A DNA stretch of 64,000 nucleotides from RGEC01 sp964475595 (GCA_964475595.1 CAYYXG010000012.1:22526-86525); one strand, 5' to 3'; shown: positions 36,407 to 46,013, counted from the stretch's first letter. The notes: a model not told the origin generated them from the sequence alone. Numbers and translations: made by a program.

Positions 36407-38683
36407 ATGAAGCATATATCACTAGGATGTATCATCCTGCTTGCGTTTGGGTCGCTGAAGGCCCAAAATAAATGTAATGCGGTGGTGCGTGGACAAATCC
36501 GAAATGTTCACGACAGTCTTCCTATTCCCTTTGCAGAAATATTTGTAGAAACAGGCCATGTGCATGCGCAAAGCAATAAGGACGGCTATTTCTCTCTTAG
36601 TGGGCTGTGTAATGGTGCGGTTTTAATTGAAGTGGACAAACATGGCTTTCAACACCTGCATAAGGAATTACAAGTTTATGGAGATACACAGATCGTAATA
36701 TTTCTGACAGCCGTGAGTGCATGGACCGATACCATCATCATACACGCAGGAAAAGAAAAATCGACCGCAATGACCCTCAACAGTCAAAAAATCATGGAGA
36801 AAAATGACTGCGACCTAAGCAGTATTAGTTCATCATTGCCGGGCATTCAAATTCTACAAGGTGGAAGAAACCAAAGCAAACCGATAGCCCATGGCATGTA
36901 TGGGCTAAGATTTCCTATTATAAGTCAACAGTTCCGTCTTGAGGGGCAGGCCTGGGGCAATGACCACAACCCGGAAGCCGACGCCCGTGGTTTTGATGGA
37001 ATAACTTGGATCAAGGATGCTTCTGTACTAAAATATGGCCATGATGCGATTGGTGGAGCCCTCCACCTTGAACGATATACCCGTGCGCATGAAGGCGAGC
37101 AAAACCTTGATCAGGTTGTTTCCTACAACAGCAATGGTCATCAGGGAGGATATGCATTGCGTTTTATTCAGAAGTCAGACAGTGCTGCGCCGGTGATATT
37201 TGCCAATGCCGCATTGAGAAAATCAGGCAATTATCGCACTCCGGATGTGTGGCTGGAAAACACAGCCCTGACGGAAATTTCCGTTTCAGGCGGGTATTCT
37301 TTACAAAAAAACGGACGAGAAACCCGCTTAGATGGAGAATTTTACCGTTTTGAAAGTGGAATTTTCCGGGGAACCCGAACGGGAAATGTGGAAGATTTAT
37401 TAAACGCAATTAATCGCGATGCGCCAACTACAGACAATCAATTCACCTATCGAATCGCACAACCCAGGCAGGTTGCCATACATGGAACGCTTCAAGGATC
37501 CAGCATTACCGCCACAGCCAAAGGAAAGCGGGAATGGCACTATGCGTTGCAATATGACCAGCGAAGGGAATTTGATTTCCACCGCAACAGCAAAAACCAA
37601 TTTCCGCAACTGGATTTGATTCTGCTTTCACCTTCCGTTATATATAGACAAGTCGTTAAAACCAATGCAGAAACCCAATGGGAATGGGGCAATCAAATCA
37701 CCGGGTATTTGCATCGATTTGGCGGATTTTATTTTATGCCGGATTTTCAGGGTTTCAGCAATGGCACCTATGCTGTGCTGCATAAACACCGTGAAAAACT
37801 GGCCCATACTTTAAGTGTGAGGTTAGATGAAAAGTACATTTCAGCCCGCGAGCGAATTAATGGCAAATGGCAACAACAATCGCGATTTTTTATCCATTAT
37901 AGTGCGGGTTACACCGGGTTAATCCAAACCGAAAAACAATTGCTTCAATGGCATTTATCAAGTATGTGGAGGGCACCCTGGGTAAATGAACTTTATTCCT
38001 CGGGTGTGCATCATGGAGCAGCTTCCTATGAGCAGGGAAACCGCAATCTCGGAATTGAAAGGAGCTACCGTGCTGAACTGGAATGGGAATACCACCTCAA
38101 CCAAAAATTCACCCTATACCTATCCCCATTCTACAATTATATGCCGGGTTTCATCAACCTTACCCCCATGCGGGAAGCCATACAAACCGTTCGTGGAGCA
38201 TTTCCGGGATTTGAATATCTGCAGGGCAATGCTCGCTATCTTGGTGGAGATCTACAGGTGAAAATCGTCATTTCTGACCGCTTTGACATTCAAAATGACG
38301 TTCAATATGTGCATGGAAAATATACCCATCAACCCCGGTATCCGGCATTTTTACCTCCACTCCGCATTCATAATCGTATTTCATGGAAACTCCATGGAAT
38401 TACCTGTCAGCTGCAACATGAATTTGTAGCCAGACAAAATCTATACAACGCAGACAGTGATTTTCTGCCGCCTCCCCCCGGATACCGGTTATGGCACTTC
38501 ATGCTAAAGTCTTCTCAGAAAAACCAAAATTCCTGGCGATGGAACATCGAAATCAATAACCTCCTAAACCAAAGCTACCGCAGCTATCTGGATCGATTTA
38601 GGTACTTTATGGATATGCCGGGGCGTAACATTCGTATGGTTATCATCAAACCTTTACACCACCATCACAAAAAACACCTTTAA
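36407..38683 (+). CDS. TonB-dependent outer-membrane receptor, probably for a metal
   Basis: 758 residues. Signal peptide to LKAQ (residue 19), an N-terminal carboxypeptidase-regulatory-like beta-sandwich (about 25-105, PFAEIFVETGHVHAQSNKDGYFSL), a plug (about 120-240, with LPGIQILQGG and GHDAIGGALHLE) and a beta-barrel. Instead of ending in an aromatic residue the chain runs on into KPLHHHHKKHL, and the plug has HGMYGLRFPII. The neighbouring His/Cys protein and HKHDE lipoprotein suggest zinc, copper or similar as substrate. Substrate is inferred only from context. Confidence 0.85.
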   Translation: MKHISLGCIILLAFGSLKAQNKCNAVVRGQIRNVHDSLPIPFAEIFVETGHVHAQSNKDGYFSLSGLCNGAVLIEVDKHGFQHLHKELQVYGDTQIVIFLTAVSAWTDTIIIHAGKEKSTAMTLNSQKIMEKNDCDLSSISSSLPGIQILQGGRNQSKPIAHGMYGLRFPIISQQFRLEGQAWGNDHNPEADARGFDGITWIKDASVLKYGHDAIGGALHLERYTRAHEGEQNLDQVVSYNSNGHQGGYALRFIQKSDSAAPVIFANAALRKSGNYRTPDVWLENTALTEISVSGGYSLQKNGRETRLDGEFYRFESGIFRGTRTGNVEDLLNAINRDAPTTDNQFTYRIAQPRQVAIHGTLQGSSITATAKGKREWHYALQYDQRREFDFHRNSKNQFPQLDLILLSPSVIYRQVVKTNAETQWEWGNQITGYLHRFGGFYFMPDFQGFSNGTYAVLHKHREKLAHTLSVRLDEKYISARERINGKWQQQSRFFIHYSAGYTGLIQTEKQLLQWHLSSMWRAPWVNELYSSGVHHGAASYEQGNRNLGIERSYRAELEWEYHLNQKFTLYLSPFYNYMPGFINLTPMREAIQTVRGAFPGFEYLQGNARYLGGDLQVKIVISDRFDIQNDVQYVHGKYTHQPRYPAFLPPLRIHNRISWKLHGITCQLQHEFVARQNLYNADSDFLPPPPGYRLWHFMLKSSQKNQNSWRWNIEINNLLNQSYRSYLDRFRYFMDMPGRNIRMVIIKPLHHHHKKHL

Positions 38684-38702
38684 CTTAATATACAAAAAAA
38701 AC

Positions 38703-39221
38703 ATGAAAAAAACAAATTTTCTTGTCGTAATGGCTGCCACAGCAGCGCTGTTCAACCTCTCATCCTGTCATAAACATGACGAAGGAGAAAACGTTACCGC
38801 GGTTAAGCTAACACTCACGCCCACATCGGGCGGAACAGCCAAAACCTTTGTATGGAGCGATCCGGACGGTATTGGCGGAAATGCACCCAAACAAACCGAC
38901 ACCGTTTTGTGCGATAGCGGCACGAATTACACCGGTGATCTTCAATTCTTCAATGGTGACAGCGACATTACATCTGAAATTAAAAATGAAGGCGGTGAAC
39001 ATTTCGTATGCTACAACGGGCCCACTTCCGATGTACTCGAAATTATTTACAAAGACAGCGATGGCCAATATCCCATCGGACTATCGACGGAATGGATTGC
39101 AAAGAAAAAAACTGCAGGACTCATTAGGATAGCCCTTAAACATCAACCCAAAAGCAAGGATGGCACCTGCGATAAAGGTGAAACAGATGTGGATGTATCC
39201 TACCCTATACTGATTCAGTAA
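38703..39221 (+). CDS. Lipoprotein partner of the TonB receptor
   Basis: 172 residues. Lipoprotein signal with lipobox LSSC (Cys22), directly followed by HKHDEGE, a possible metal-binding tail. The body reads as paired beta segments (VKLTLTPTSGGTAKTFVWSD, LSTEWIAKKKTAGLIRIAL, then KSKDGTCDKGETDVDVSYP). It resembles the lipoproteins that accompany TonB receptors in flavobacteria and are often labelled type-1 periplasmic-binding-fold, a resemblance drawn from memory. Nineteen nt after the receptor, so cotranscribed. Confidence 0.7.
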   Translation: MKKTNFLVVMAATAALFNLSSCHKHDEGENVTAVKLTLTPTSGGTAKTFVWSDPDGIGGNAPKQTDTVLCDSGTNYTGDLQFFNGDSDITSEIKNEGGEHFVCYNGPTSDVLEIIYKDSDGQYPIGLSTEWIAKKKTAGLIRIALKHQPKSKDGTCDKGETDVDVSYPILIQ

Positions 39222-39243
39222 AACTATTTTTATTACAGGCATG

Positions 39244-39277
39244 TTGAAGCTTTGCTGCGCTGAATGATGTAATTTTG
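39244..39277 (+). promoter_or_regulatory. gcvT promoter
   Basis: TTG at 39244-39246, 23 nt, then TAATTTTG at 39270-39277, ending 6 nt before the ATG at 39284. A TTG at 39275 lies in the box and is not the start. Confidence 0.6.
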
Positions 39278-39283
39278 CAGACC

Positions 39284-40384
39284 ATGTCATCAGAAACAGC
39301 CAACTTAAAAAGCACTGCCCTATCGGATCTTCACGTATCGCTTGGGGCAAAAATGGTTCCGTTCGCAGGCTTCAACATGCCTGTTTTATATACCAATCTC
39401 ATTCAAGAGCACCATACTGTGCGCAATGATGTGGGTGTGTTTGATGTGAGCCACATGGGAGAATTCTTTGTAGAAGGACCCAAGGCGTATGAGCTGGTGG
39501 AATATGTGACCAGCAATGATGTATCAACCTTGAGTGATGGCCGTGTGCAGTACTCATGTTTGCCCAACGAAAACGGCGGAATCGTAGATGATTTGCTGGT
39601 TTATCGTGTGAATGCAGAAAAATACCTGCTGGTGGTCAATGCCGGCAATATTGATAAGGATTTTGCCTGGATTTCCAAACACAATGAAAAATTTGGGGCT
39701 ACCTTAAGCAACCATAGTGACCAATATAGCTTGCTGGCAGTGCAGGGACCTAAGGCAACTGCCACATTGCAAAAGCTTACATCGGTAAATCTTTCAGAGA
39801 TACCGTACTACCATTTTACCATTTCGGAAATGGCCGGTATAAGCGAGGTAATTATCAGCAATACCGGTTACACAGGTGCGGGTGGATTTGAAATTTACAT
39901 TAAAAATGCCGATGCCAAAGCCATGTGGGATGCCATTTTTACTGCCGGAGCAGATGCCGGTATAAAACCGATTGGACTGGGTGCAAGAGACACTTTGCGT
40001 CTTGAAAAAGGTTTCTGCCTATACGGAAACGACATTGACGACACCACCTCTCCCATTGAAGCGGGCCTGGGCTGGATTACCAAATTCAATCATCCTTTCG
40101 TCCACAGCGATTATCATAAACAGCTCAAAGAAAACAAGCCATCCAAAAAACTGGTAGGTTTCAAGCTCATTGACAAAGGCATTCCACGCCAGCATTACCC
40201 GGTTTGTGATGAAGCGGGTAACCCAATCGGGGAAGTTACCAGTGGCACGATGTCGCCAACACTCAACGAAGCCATTGGCTTGGCCTATGTACCTGCATCG
40301 CTATCCACGGCAGGAAGCACCCTTTTTATTGAAGTGCGCGGCAAACTCCTCAAAGGCGAGGTTTGCAAGCTCCCATTCTTATAA
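39284..40384 (+). CDS. gcvT: Aminomethyltransferase (glycine cleavage T protein)
   Basis: 366 residues. N-terminal MVPFAGFNMPVLYTN and VFDVSHMGEFFVEG, then SCLPNENGGIVDDLLVYR, NTGYTGAGGFEIY and the RDTLRLEKGFCLYGNDID segment that binds folate. It transfers the methylene group from the lipoyl-bound intermediate to tetrahydrofolate. gcvH and gcvP are not adjacent, which is usual in this phylum. The start is set at ATG 39284 because the promoter box abuts it. Confidence 0.95.
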   Translation: MSSETANLKSTALSDLHVSLGAKMVPFAGFNMPVLYTNLIQEHHTVRNDVGVFDVSHMGEFFVEGPKAYELVEYVTSNDVSTLSDGRVQYSCLPNENGGIVDDLLVYRVNAEKYLLVVNAGNIDKDFAWISKHNEKFGATLSNHSDQYSLLAVQGPKATATLQKLTSVNLSEIPYYHFTISEMAGISEVIISNTGYTGAGGFEIYIKNADAKAMWDAIFTAGADAGIKPIGLGARDTLRLEKGFCLYGNDIDDTTSPIEAGLGWITKFNHPFVHSDYHKQLKENKPSKKLVGFKLIDKGIPRQHYPVCDEAGNPIGEVTSGTMSPTLNEAIGLAYVPASLSTAGSTLFIEVRGKLLKGEVCKLPFL

Positions 40385-40386
40385 TT

Positions 40387-40593
40387 TCAGGGATTTAGCG
40401 GCTTCACAGAAAGTACATTCCTTAGCGGAATGATTTTCCCGGAAGCGATGAGGGTCTTTTGATCCATATCAAGATTGATAATCGGGGATACTATTAATTT
40501 AACATCACACCGGTTATCCAGATAACGAATTTCACAATTCAATTTCTGTTCGCACCAGATGCGCCAAGTATCAAAAACTTCTGATTGTACCAT
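40387..40593 (-). CDS. Small uncharacterised protein coupled to an ABC permease
   Basis: 68 residues, not recognised, no signal or membrane segment; three Cys (CEQKLNC, NRC). It looks like a small alpha/beta protein. The start overlaps the permease stop by 1 nt (TAATG), strong evidence that it is translated. It ends 2 nt from the convergent gcvT stop. Confidence 0.55.
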   Translation of the reverse strand: MVQSEVFDTWRIWCEQKLNCEIRYLDNRCDVKLIVSPIINLDMDQKTLIASGKIIPLRNVLSVKPLNP

Positions 40594-41819
40594 TATTCAA
40601 ACCGCAGCGCATCTATGGGATTGAGGCGAGCCGCCCTGGTCGCCGGGTAAATACCGGCCACAAGGCCCACTACCATACAGACCATGATGGACATCAGCAT
40701 CCATTTCCACGGAATGATAAAACCGGTACCCAGGCCAAACCCTACGAGATTGCCAAGGAGTATTCCCAACACAATCCCACCCAGACCGCCTAACTGACAT
40801 ATAACAACTGCTTCGGTTAAAAACTGGTTGCGTATCACCGCAGATGAAGCGCCCAGGGCTTTCCTTACGCCAATCTCACGGGTTCTTTCCGTTACAGATA
40901 CCAGCATGATATTCATTAAACTCACCGCAGCCCCGATTAAGGTAATGATGGCAATAATGGTTCCCACCAATGTCACCATTTTTAAGTTGTCTATGGCATC
41001 TTTGGCCAACGCATCACTCTTGGTCAAGTTAAAATCATCCGGTTTTGCACTGCCCAGCCCTCGCACCCTTCGCATCAACAAGTAGGCCTCATCCATGGCA
41101 GGATCGAGCTGTTCAATGCTATTTACGGCCACATTGATAAAGTAGTTTTCCTGGCCGTTGTTAAAATCCATCCTTGAACGGCTTACCGGAATAAAAACAA
41201 CCCGATCACCACCCGACATCCCCATACTGGAACCCTTTTCGGCCAAAATGCCTGCTACACGAAAAGTTTTTCCGTTTACTTTAATGATTTCTCCCAACCC
41301 ATTTTTTCCCAGAAGCGAACTCGCAATCTCTTTTCCTATAATGGCCAGGGGCAATGCCAAATCGATATCATTGGTTGTGAAATTGCGGCCTTGCTCCAGT
41401 TCATAGCTGGCTGTTTTTAAATAATTCTCATCCACCCCAATAACCCGGGCATTGGGATTGGTTTCTTTATTTTTGAATCGGACTTTTGCGGTCATATCCG
41501 CATTTCGGCTGATAGATACTTCAGCAGGAAATGTAAATGACTTTTTAAAACTACTGGCCTGTATCCAAGAAATCGGTTCAGCAATGGTGCTACCCGGTGC
41601 ACCATGCCTTTGAAAGCCCTGACTGTTTCTGATATTAAAACTCTGGGATCCCATGCGTGAGAATGTCTTTGTGATTGCACTATTCATGGCATCAATAGAA
41701 GTAAGGATGCCCACCAGGGCAGCAATGCCAATGGCAATAATCAGGCACGTAATAACCGTCCTAAGCAGGTTGGTTTTCACCGCTTCCAGCCCCTGCCTGA
41801 TATTTTCTTGGATACGCAT
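40593..41819 (-). CDS. ABC transporter permease (MacB/FtsX-type)
   Basis: 408 residues. Membrane helix 1 (residues 20-42), a large periplasmic MacB-like domain (about 45-275), then three helices with the FtsX signature NIMLVSVTERTREIGVRKALGAS and the end AGIYPATRAARLNPIDALR. Part of a tripartite exporter or lipoprotein-handling complex. The cognate ATPase is not in the window. Followed by the coupled 68-residue protein. Confidence 0.88.
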   Translation of the reverse strand: MRIQENIRQGLEAVKTNLLRTVITCLIIAIGIAALVGILTSIDAMNSAITKTFSRMGSQSFNIRNSQGFQRHGAPGSTIAEPISWIQASSFKKSFTFPAEVSISRNADMTAKVRFKNKETNPNARVIGVDENYLKTASYELEQGRNFTTNDIDLALPLAIIGKEIASSLLGKNGLGEIIKVNGKTFRVAGILAEKGSSMGMSGGDRVVFIPVSRSRMDFNNGQENYFINVAVNSIEQLDPAMDEAYLLMRRVRGLGSAKPDDFNLTKSDALAKDAIDNLKMVTLVGTIIAIITLIGAAVSLMNIMLVSVTERTREIGVRKALGASSAVIRNQFLTEAVVICQLGGLGGIVLGILLGNLVGFGLGTGFIIPWKWMLMSIMVCMVVGLVAGIYPATRAARLNPIDALRFE

Positions 41820-41848
41820 AAATGTGGTGCTAAAGGAAACTTCGTTCC

Positions 41849-42205
41849 TTAGGCGCTAAAACTCTGACCGCAGCCGCAGGTTTCCTTAGCATTGGGATTG
41901 CTAAACGTGAACCCCCGATTATTCAGTCCATTTTCCCAGTCTATCACCATTCCCAGCACATACATAACATGCGCCTTGTTCATTACCACCGAAATGCCTT
42001 CTACGGCATATTCACGGTCACCCTCTTCCTTTTTATCAAAAGCAAGGAGGTAGCTCAATCCTGAACACCCACCGCCTTTGACACCGATTCTGAGATATGA
42101 CTCCTCAGTACCGGCCAATTCACTTTTTAGGCGTTGCAATTCAGCGATGGCATTCTGGGTAAACTGAACCGGTGGGGCTTCTACATGAATATTCGTTGTT
42201 TCCAT
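41849..42205 (-). CDS. A-type iron-sulfur carrier protein (IscA/ErpA-like)
   Basis: 118 residues with the three conserved Cys of A-type carriers: GGGCSGLSY and the terminal ETCGCGQSF. It shuttles Fe-S clusters to apo-enzymes. The ATG at 42205 is chosen because the more distal ATG (42229) lies upstream of the -7 box at 42218-42225. Confidence 0.9.
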   Translation of the reverse strand: METTNIHVEAPPVQFTQNAIAELQRLKSELAGTEESYLRIGVKGGGCSGLSYLLAFDKKEEGDREYAVEGISVVMNKAHVMYVLGMVIDWENGLNNRGFTFSNPNAKETCGCGQSFSA

Positions 42206-42217
42206 GGGTATAATATG

Positions 42218-42225
42218 CAAAGTTA
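42218..42225 (-). promoter_or_regulatory. -7 promoter box of the Fe-S carrier gene
   Basis: TAACTTTG on the minus strand, ending 12 nt before the ATG at 42205. Confidence 0.6.
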
Positions 42226-42284
42226 ACATTTTTTCTCCCGAATCGTTTCCACCGGCTCATGCCAATAATCGTAACCAATGTAAT

Positions 42285-42292
42285 TATATTTG
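42285..42292 (+). promoter_or_regulatory. -7 promoter box of the 42306 gene
   Basis: TATATTTG ends 13 nt before the ATG at 42306 and sets that start against the longer in-frame extension. Confidence 0.6.
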
Positions 42293-42305
42293 CAGAACCC
42301 AAACA

Positions 42306-42845
42306 ATGAACAACGTTGAAGTCTTTATCGAAGTTCTAAAGTTCATCCTGCCTGCCATCATGGTGTTCTTTACTGCTTATTTTGTGCTCAAAAATCAGGG
42401 GGAATCACAACTATCAAGATTGCGACTGGAAGTATTAAAACAAAATCAACACGTACTCACACCCATAAAGTTGCAAGCCTACGAAAGAATGACCTTGTTC
42501 CTGGAGCGAATCAGCCCCATTCAGCTGTTGCAAACGCACAATCAGCCCGACATTAGCGGCAAAGCCCTTAAGCATATCTTAATAACCACCGTTCAAAACG
42601 AGTATAACTATAATCTATCGCAACAGATTTACATGAGCCCACAGGCATGGAATCTCATCAAAGTGGTGAAGGAACAGGTAATACGGCTTATTACGGAGGC
42701 CTCTTCCGGCATGCCTGAACAGGCAAGTTCCAATGATCTTAGCAATATGATTATTGAATACCTCAAAAATCACGGTGAGCAACCCACAGATAAGGCCATA
42801 CAATTTATCAAAGCCGAAGTTGGGCTTATGTTTGGCCAACCATAA
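42306..42845 (+). CDS. Conserved membrane-anchored protein of Bacteroidota, function unknown
   Basis: 179 residues: one N-terminal membrane helix (residues 9-26, FILPAIMVFFTAYFVLK) then a soluble helical domain with KLQAYERMTLFLERISP and ITTVQNEYNYNLSQQIYMS. A recognisable Bacteroidota family without known role. The methylmalonyl-CoA mutase gene starts 2 nt after its stop, so they form an operon, and this pairing may be a clue to function. Confidence 0.75.
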   Translation: MNNVEVFIEVLKFILPAIMVFFTAYFVLKNQGESQLSRLRLEVLKQNQHVLTPIKLQAYERMTLFLERISPIQLLQTHNQPDISGKALKHILITTVQNEYNYNLSQQIYMSPQAWNLIKVVKEQVIRLITEASSGMPEQASSNDLSNMIIEYLKNHGEQPTDKAIQFIKAEVGLMFGQP

Positions 42846-42847
42846 CC

Positions 42848-44392
42848 ATGAAAAAAACAGATTCAGGAATTCCTATTGAAGAGGTATACACACAGTCAGC
42901 CGGCATGAAGGAGTTGCCCGGAGAATATCCTTTTACCCGGGGCATTCGTAAAGACATGTATCGGGGCCGACTGTGGACCATGCGCCAATATGCGGGATTT
43001 AGCACCGCAGAAGAGAGCAATGAACGCTACCATTACCTGTTATCTCAGGGAACTACAGGCCTGTCTGTAGCATTTGATCTGCCCACCCAGATTGGTTATG
43101 ACAGCGACCATCCCATGAGCGAGGGTGAGGTAGGCAAGGTGGGCGTTGCCATTGATTCGCTGGCTGATATGGAAACCCTTTTCAAGGGAATTACCTTGCA
43201 AAACATAACCAGCAGCATGACCATCAATGCCACGGCCTCTACCCTACTGGCGATGTATGTGGCACTGGCCAAAAAACAAGGGGCTGATTTAAGTAAAATT
43301 TCGGGAACCATACAAAATGATATTCTAAAAGAATACGCAGCAAGGGGCACCTACATATACCCTGTAAGGCCCAGCATGCGGATCATAACCGATATTTTCG
43401 CCTGGTGCAGCCAAGAATTGCCAAAATGGAATACCATTTCAATTAGCGGATATCATATTCGGGAAGCAGGCAGCACAGCCGTGCAAGAGCTCGCTTTTAC
43501 ACTAAGCAATGGTAAAGCCTACGTGAAAGCCGCTCTGGATCAAGGTCTCGATATCAATGTGTTTGGCAAGCGATTGTCATTCTTTTTCAATGCCCACAAC
43601 AATCTTTTTGAGGAAGTGGCCAAATTCCGTGCAGCCCGAAGATTATGGGCTTCTATGATGAAAGAGATGGGCGCCACAGCACCGGATGCCATGATGCTTC
43701 GCTTTCACACCCAAACAGGCGGTTCAACGCTTACCGCACAGCAACCGGATGTAAACATTGTTCGTGTGGCTATACAATCTATGGCCGCAGTATTGGGAGG
43801 CACCCAAAGTTTACACACCAATGGGTTTGATGAAGCCCTGGGTTTACCTACACAAGATGCTGCGCGCATTGCATTGCGCACACAACAGGTAGTGGCACAT
43901 GAAAGCGGAATCACCGATACCGTTGACCCACTTGGAGGCAGCTATTTCATTGAAAACCTTACCGATCAGATGGAAATGGAGGCACGCAACCTTATAGCCC
44001 TGATTGATGATATGGGCGGCTCTGTATCTGCGGTGGAAAATGGCTGGATGCAGGATGAAATTGCCAGAAGCAGCTATAACTATCAGAAGGATATAGATAA
44101 CGGTAAGAAGGTTATAGTCGGAGTGAACGCTTTCAATGTTGATCAACAGGAAAGCACGCCACCAATTTTAAAAATTGATGACAACATCAGGCAAACACAA
44201 ATTCAAAAATTACAGCAGCTAAAATCCAACAGGAATGCTGAAATGGTTGAGGCAAATTTAGCCCAAATTTCAGAGGCAGCCCGAAACGGCAATAACCTCA
44301 TGCCGGTGATTTTAACAGCGGTGGAAAATTATGCTACGCTGGGCGAAATTGCCGACGTACTTCGACAAGAATACGGAGAGTACAATGCATAA
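42848..44392 (+). CDS. Methylmalonyl-CoA mutase family protein, catalytic (large) domain only
   Basis: 514 residues covering the substrate-binding TIM barrel and linker but no C-terminal B12-binding Rossmann domain (no DxHxxG). Key residues fit the mutase rather than isobutyryl-CoA mutase: Tyr48 (RQYAGF), Arg178 (RPSMRII), His203 (SGYHIREAG); SLHTNGFDEALGLPT is also standard. It isomerises methylmalonyl-CoA and succinyl-CoA with adenosylcobalamin, provided that a separate B12-binding subunit exists elsewhere. No such gene or chaperone is in the window. Second gene of the operon beginning at 42306. Confidence 0.88.
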   Translation: MKKTDSGIPIEEVYTQSAGMKELPGEYPFTRGIRKDMYRGRLWTMRQYAGFSTAEESNERYHYLLSQGTTGLSVAFDLPTQIGYDSDHPMSEGEVGKVGVAIDSLADMETLFKGITLQNITSSMTINATASTLLAMYVALAKKQGADLSKISGTIQNDILKEYAARGTYIYPVRPSMRIITDIFAWCSQELPKWNTISISGYHIREAGSTAVQELAFTLSNGKAYVKAALDQGLDINVFGKRLSFFFNAHNNLFEEVAKFRAARRLWASMMKEMGATAPDAMMLRFHTQTGGSTLTAQQPDVNIVRVAIQSMAAVLGGTQSLHTNGFDEALGLPTQDAARIALRTQQVVAHESGITDTVDPLGGSYFIENLTDQMEMEARNLIALIDDMGGSVSAVENGWMQDEIARSSYNYQKDIDNGKKVIVGVNAFNVDQQESTPPILKIDDNIRQTQIQKLQQLKSNRNAEMVEANLAQISEAARNGNNLMPVILTAVENYATLGEIADVLRQEYGEYNA

Positions 44393-44550
44393 TCGTTCCG
44401 CTAATAAACTACTATAAAAAAAGTTTTTAGACAAGCAAAAAAAGTTAGCACATTGTGAATTTTTGTTTTTTATTAGCAGAATATTTCGTCGTATATGCGA
44501 TGATATAAAAATCAAACACTTAATCAACCATTATAGTACTCAATGAAGAA

Positions 44551-46008
44551 ATGACTCCGGGAAAATCTACCACTGAAAACAAGAGCCATGAACTAGCTTG
44601 GCAGGAATGTCTTAAAATCATCAAAGACAATGTAAATCCGCAAAGCTATAAAACGTGGTTTGAGCCCATCAAGGCGATCAAGTTGCAAAATAAAGTTTTG
44701 ACCATACAGGTTCCCAGCCAGTTTTTCTATGAGTGGCTGGAGGAACATTATGTGCAACTGTTGCATAAGACCCTTAAAAAAGTAATTGGTCCAACGGCCA
44801 AATTAGAATACAACATTATCATTGAAACTGCAGGGCAAGATCAATTGCCTTACACCATCAATCTCCCTACGGGTAATAGCAGCAAGCCCGCTCAAAATGA
44901 ACTGGGCATGCCTGTGAATCTGGATACGCCGATAAAAAATCCTTTCATCATTCCCGGATTGAAAAAGATGAACATCGACAGCCAGTTAAATCCCCGATAC
45001 ACTTTTGACAATTTTGTGGAGGGTGAGTGCAACAAACTGGCCCGCAATGCAGGTCTGGCCATTGCCAGTAAACCCGGAGGAACTGCGTTCAACCCGCTCA
45101 TGGTATTTGGCGGATGTGGATTGGGTAAAACCCACCTGGCTCACGCCATCGGTAATTTAATTAAGCAAAATCACAAACAAAAAGTGGTAGTGTTTGTGAG
45201 TGCTGAAAAATTTATCAATCAGTTTATTGATTCTGCCAAACAGGGCAACAACAATCAGTTCATCAACTTTTATCAATACCTGGATGTGCTGATTGTGGAC
45301 GATGTGCAGTTCTTCTCCAAAAAAGAAAGAACCCAGGAAATCTTCTTTCAGATTTTCAATCATCTTCACCAGAATGGCAAGCAAATCATCCTTACCTGTG
45401 ACCGTCCTCCCAAAGATTTGAAAAACATGGATGAGCGACTGCTCAGCCGATTCAAATGGGGCCTCAGTGCAGATTTGGGAACACCTGATTTCGAAACCCG
45501 TGTGGCCATATTGGAAAATAAAATGTATCAGGACGGCATCAGTCTGCACCGCGATATTGTGGAGTACTTGGCACACAACATAGATAATAACATTCGTGAA
45601 TTGGAAGGTGCCCTCATTTCATTGTTGGCGCAGTCTTCGCTCACACGCAAGCAAATAGATCTGAATCTGGCCAAGCAGGTGGTGAAAAATTTTGTAAAAA
45701 ACAGCACCCGCGAAATCAGTATCGAATACATCCAAAAACTGGTTTGCGATTTTTACAACATTCCTGTGGAAGCGGTAAAATCCAAAACCCGCAAACGCGA
45801 GATTGTTCAGGCACGCCAAATTGCCATGTATTTCACCAAAGACCTGACCAAAGCATCGCTCAAAAATATCGGTATGTTCTTCGGTGGTCGTGACCACAGC
45901 ACCGTGATTCACGCTTGCCAGACCGTTAACGACCTCATGGAAACCGATAAAAAATTCCGCCACGATGTGGAGGAAATAGAAAAACGAATAAAAATTAACA
46001 CATTCTAA
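44551..46008 (+). CDS. dnaA: Chromosomal replication initiator DnaA
   Basis: 485 residues. Domain I (1-80, LAWQECLKIIKDNVNPQSYKTWF), a short linker, AAA+ domain III with Walker A GGCGLGKTH (187-195), Walker B VLIVDDVQFF and sensor motifs, and domain IV with the DNA-binding signature GRDHSTVIHAC. No DnaA-box cluster was recognised within 150 bp on either side, so an adjacent origin is not supported. An upstream ATG at 44543 stops at once. Confidence 0.97.
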   Translation: MTPGKSTTENKSHELAWQECLKIIKDNVNPQSYKTWFEPIKAIKLQNKVLTIQVPSQFFYEWLEEHYVQLLHKTLKKVIGPTAKLEYNIIIETAGQDQLPYTINLPTGNSSKPAQNELGMPVNLDTPIKNPFIIPGLKKMNIDSQLNPRYTFDNFVEGECNKLARNAGLAIASKPGGTAFNPLMVFGGCGLGKTHLAHAIGNLIKQNHKQKVVVFVSAEKFINQFIDSAKQGNNNQFINFYQYLDVLIVDDVQFFSKKERTQEIFFQIFNHLHQNGKQIILTCDRPPKDLKNMDERLLSRFKWGLSADLGTPDFETRVAILENKMYQDGISLHRDIVEYLAHNIDNNIRELEGALISLLAQSSLTRKQIDLNLAKQVVKNFVKNSTREISIEYIQKLVCDFYNIPVEAVKSKTRKREIVQARQIAMYFTKDLTKASLKNIGMFFGGRDHSTVIHACQTVNDLMETDKKFRHDVEEIEKRIKINTF

Positions 46009-46013
46009 CCCTT

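Noticed and set aside
44393..44550. Replication origin beside dnaA
   Set aside because: No TTATCCACA-like DnaA boxes seen in the intergenic region; proximity to dnaA is not enough in this phylum.
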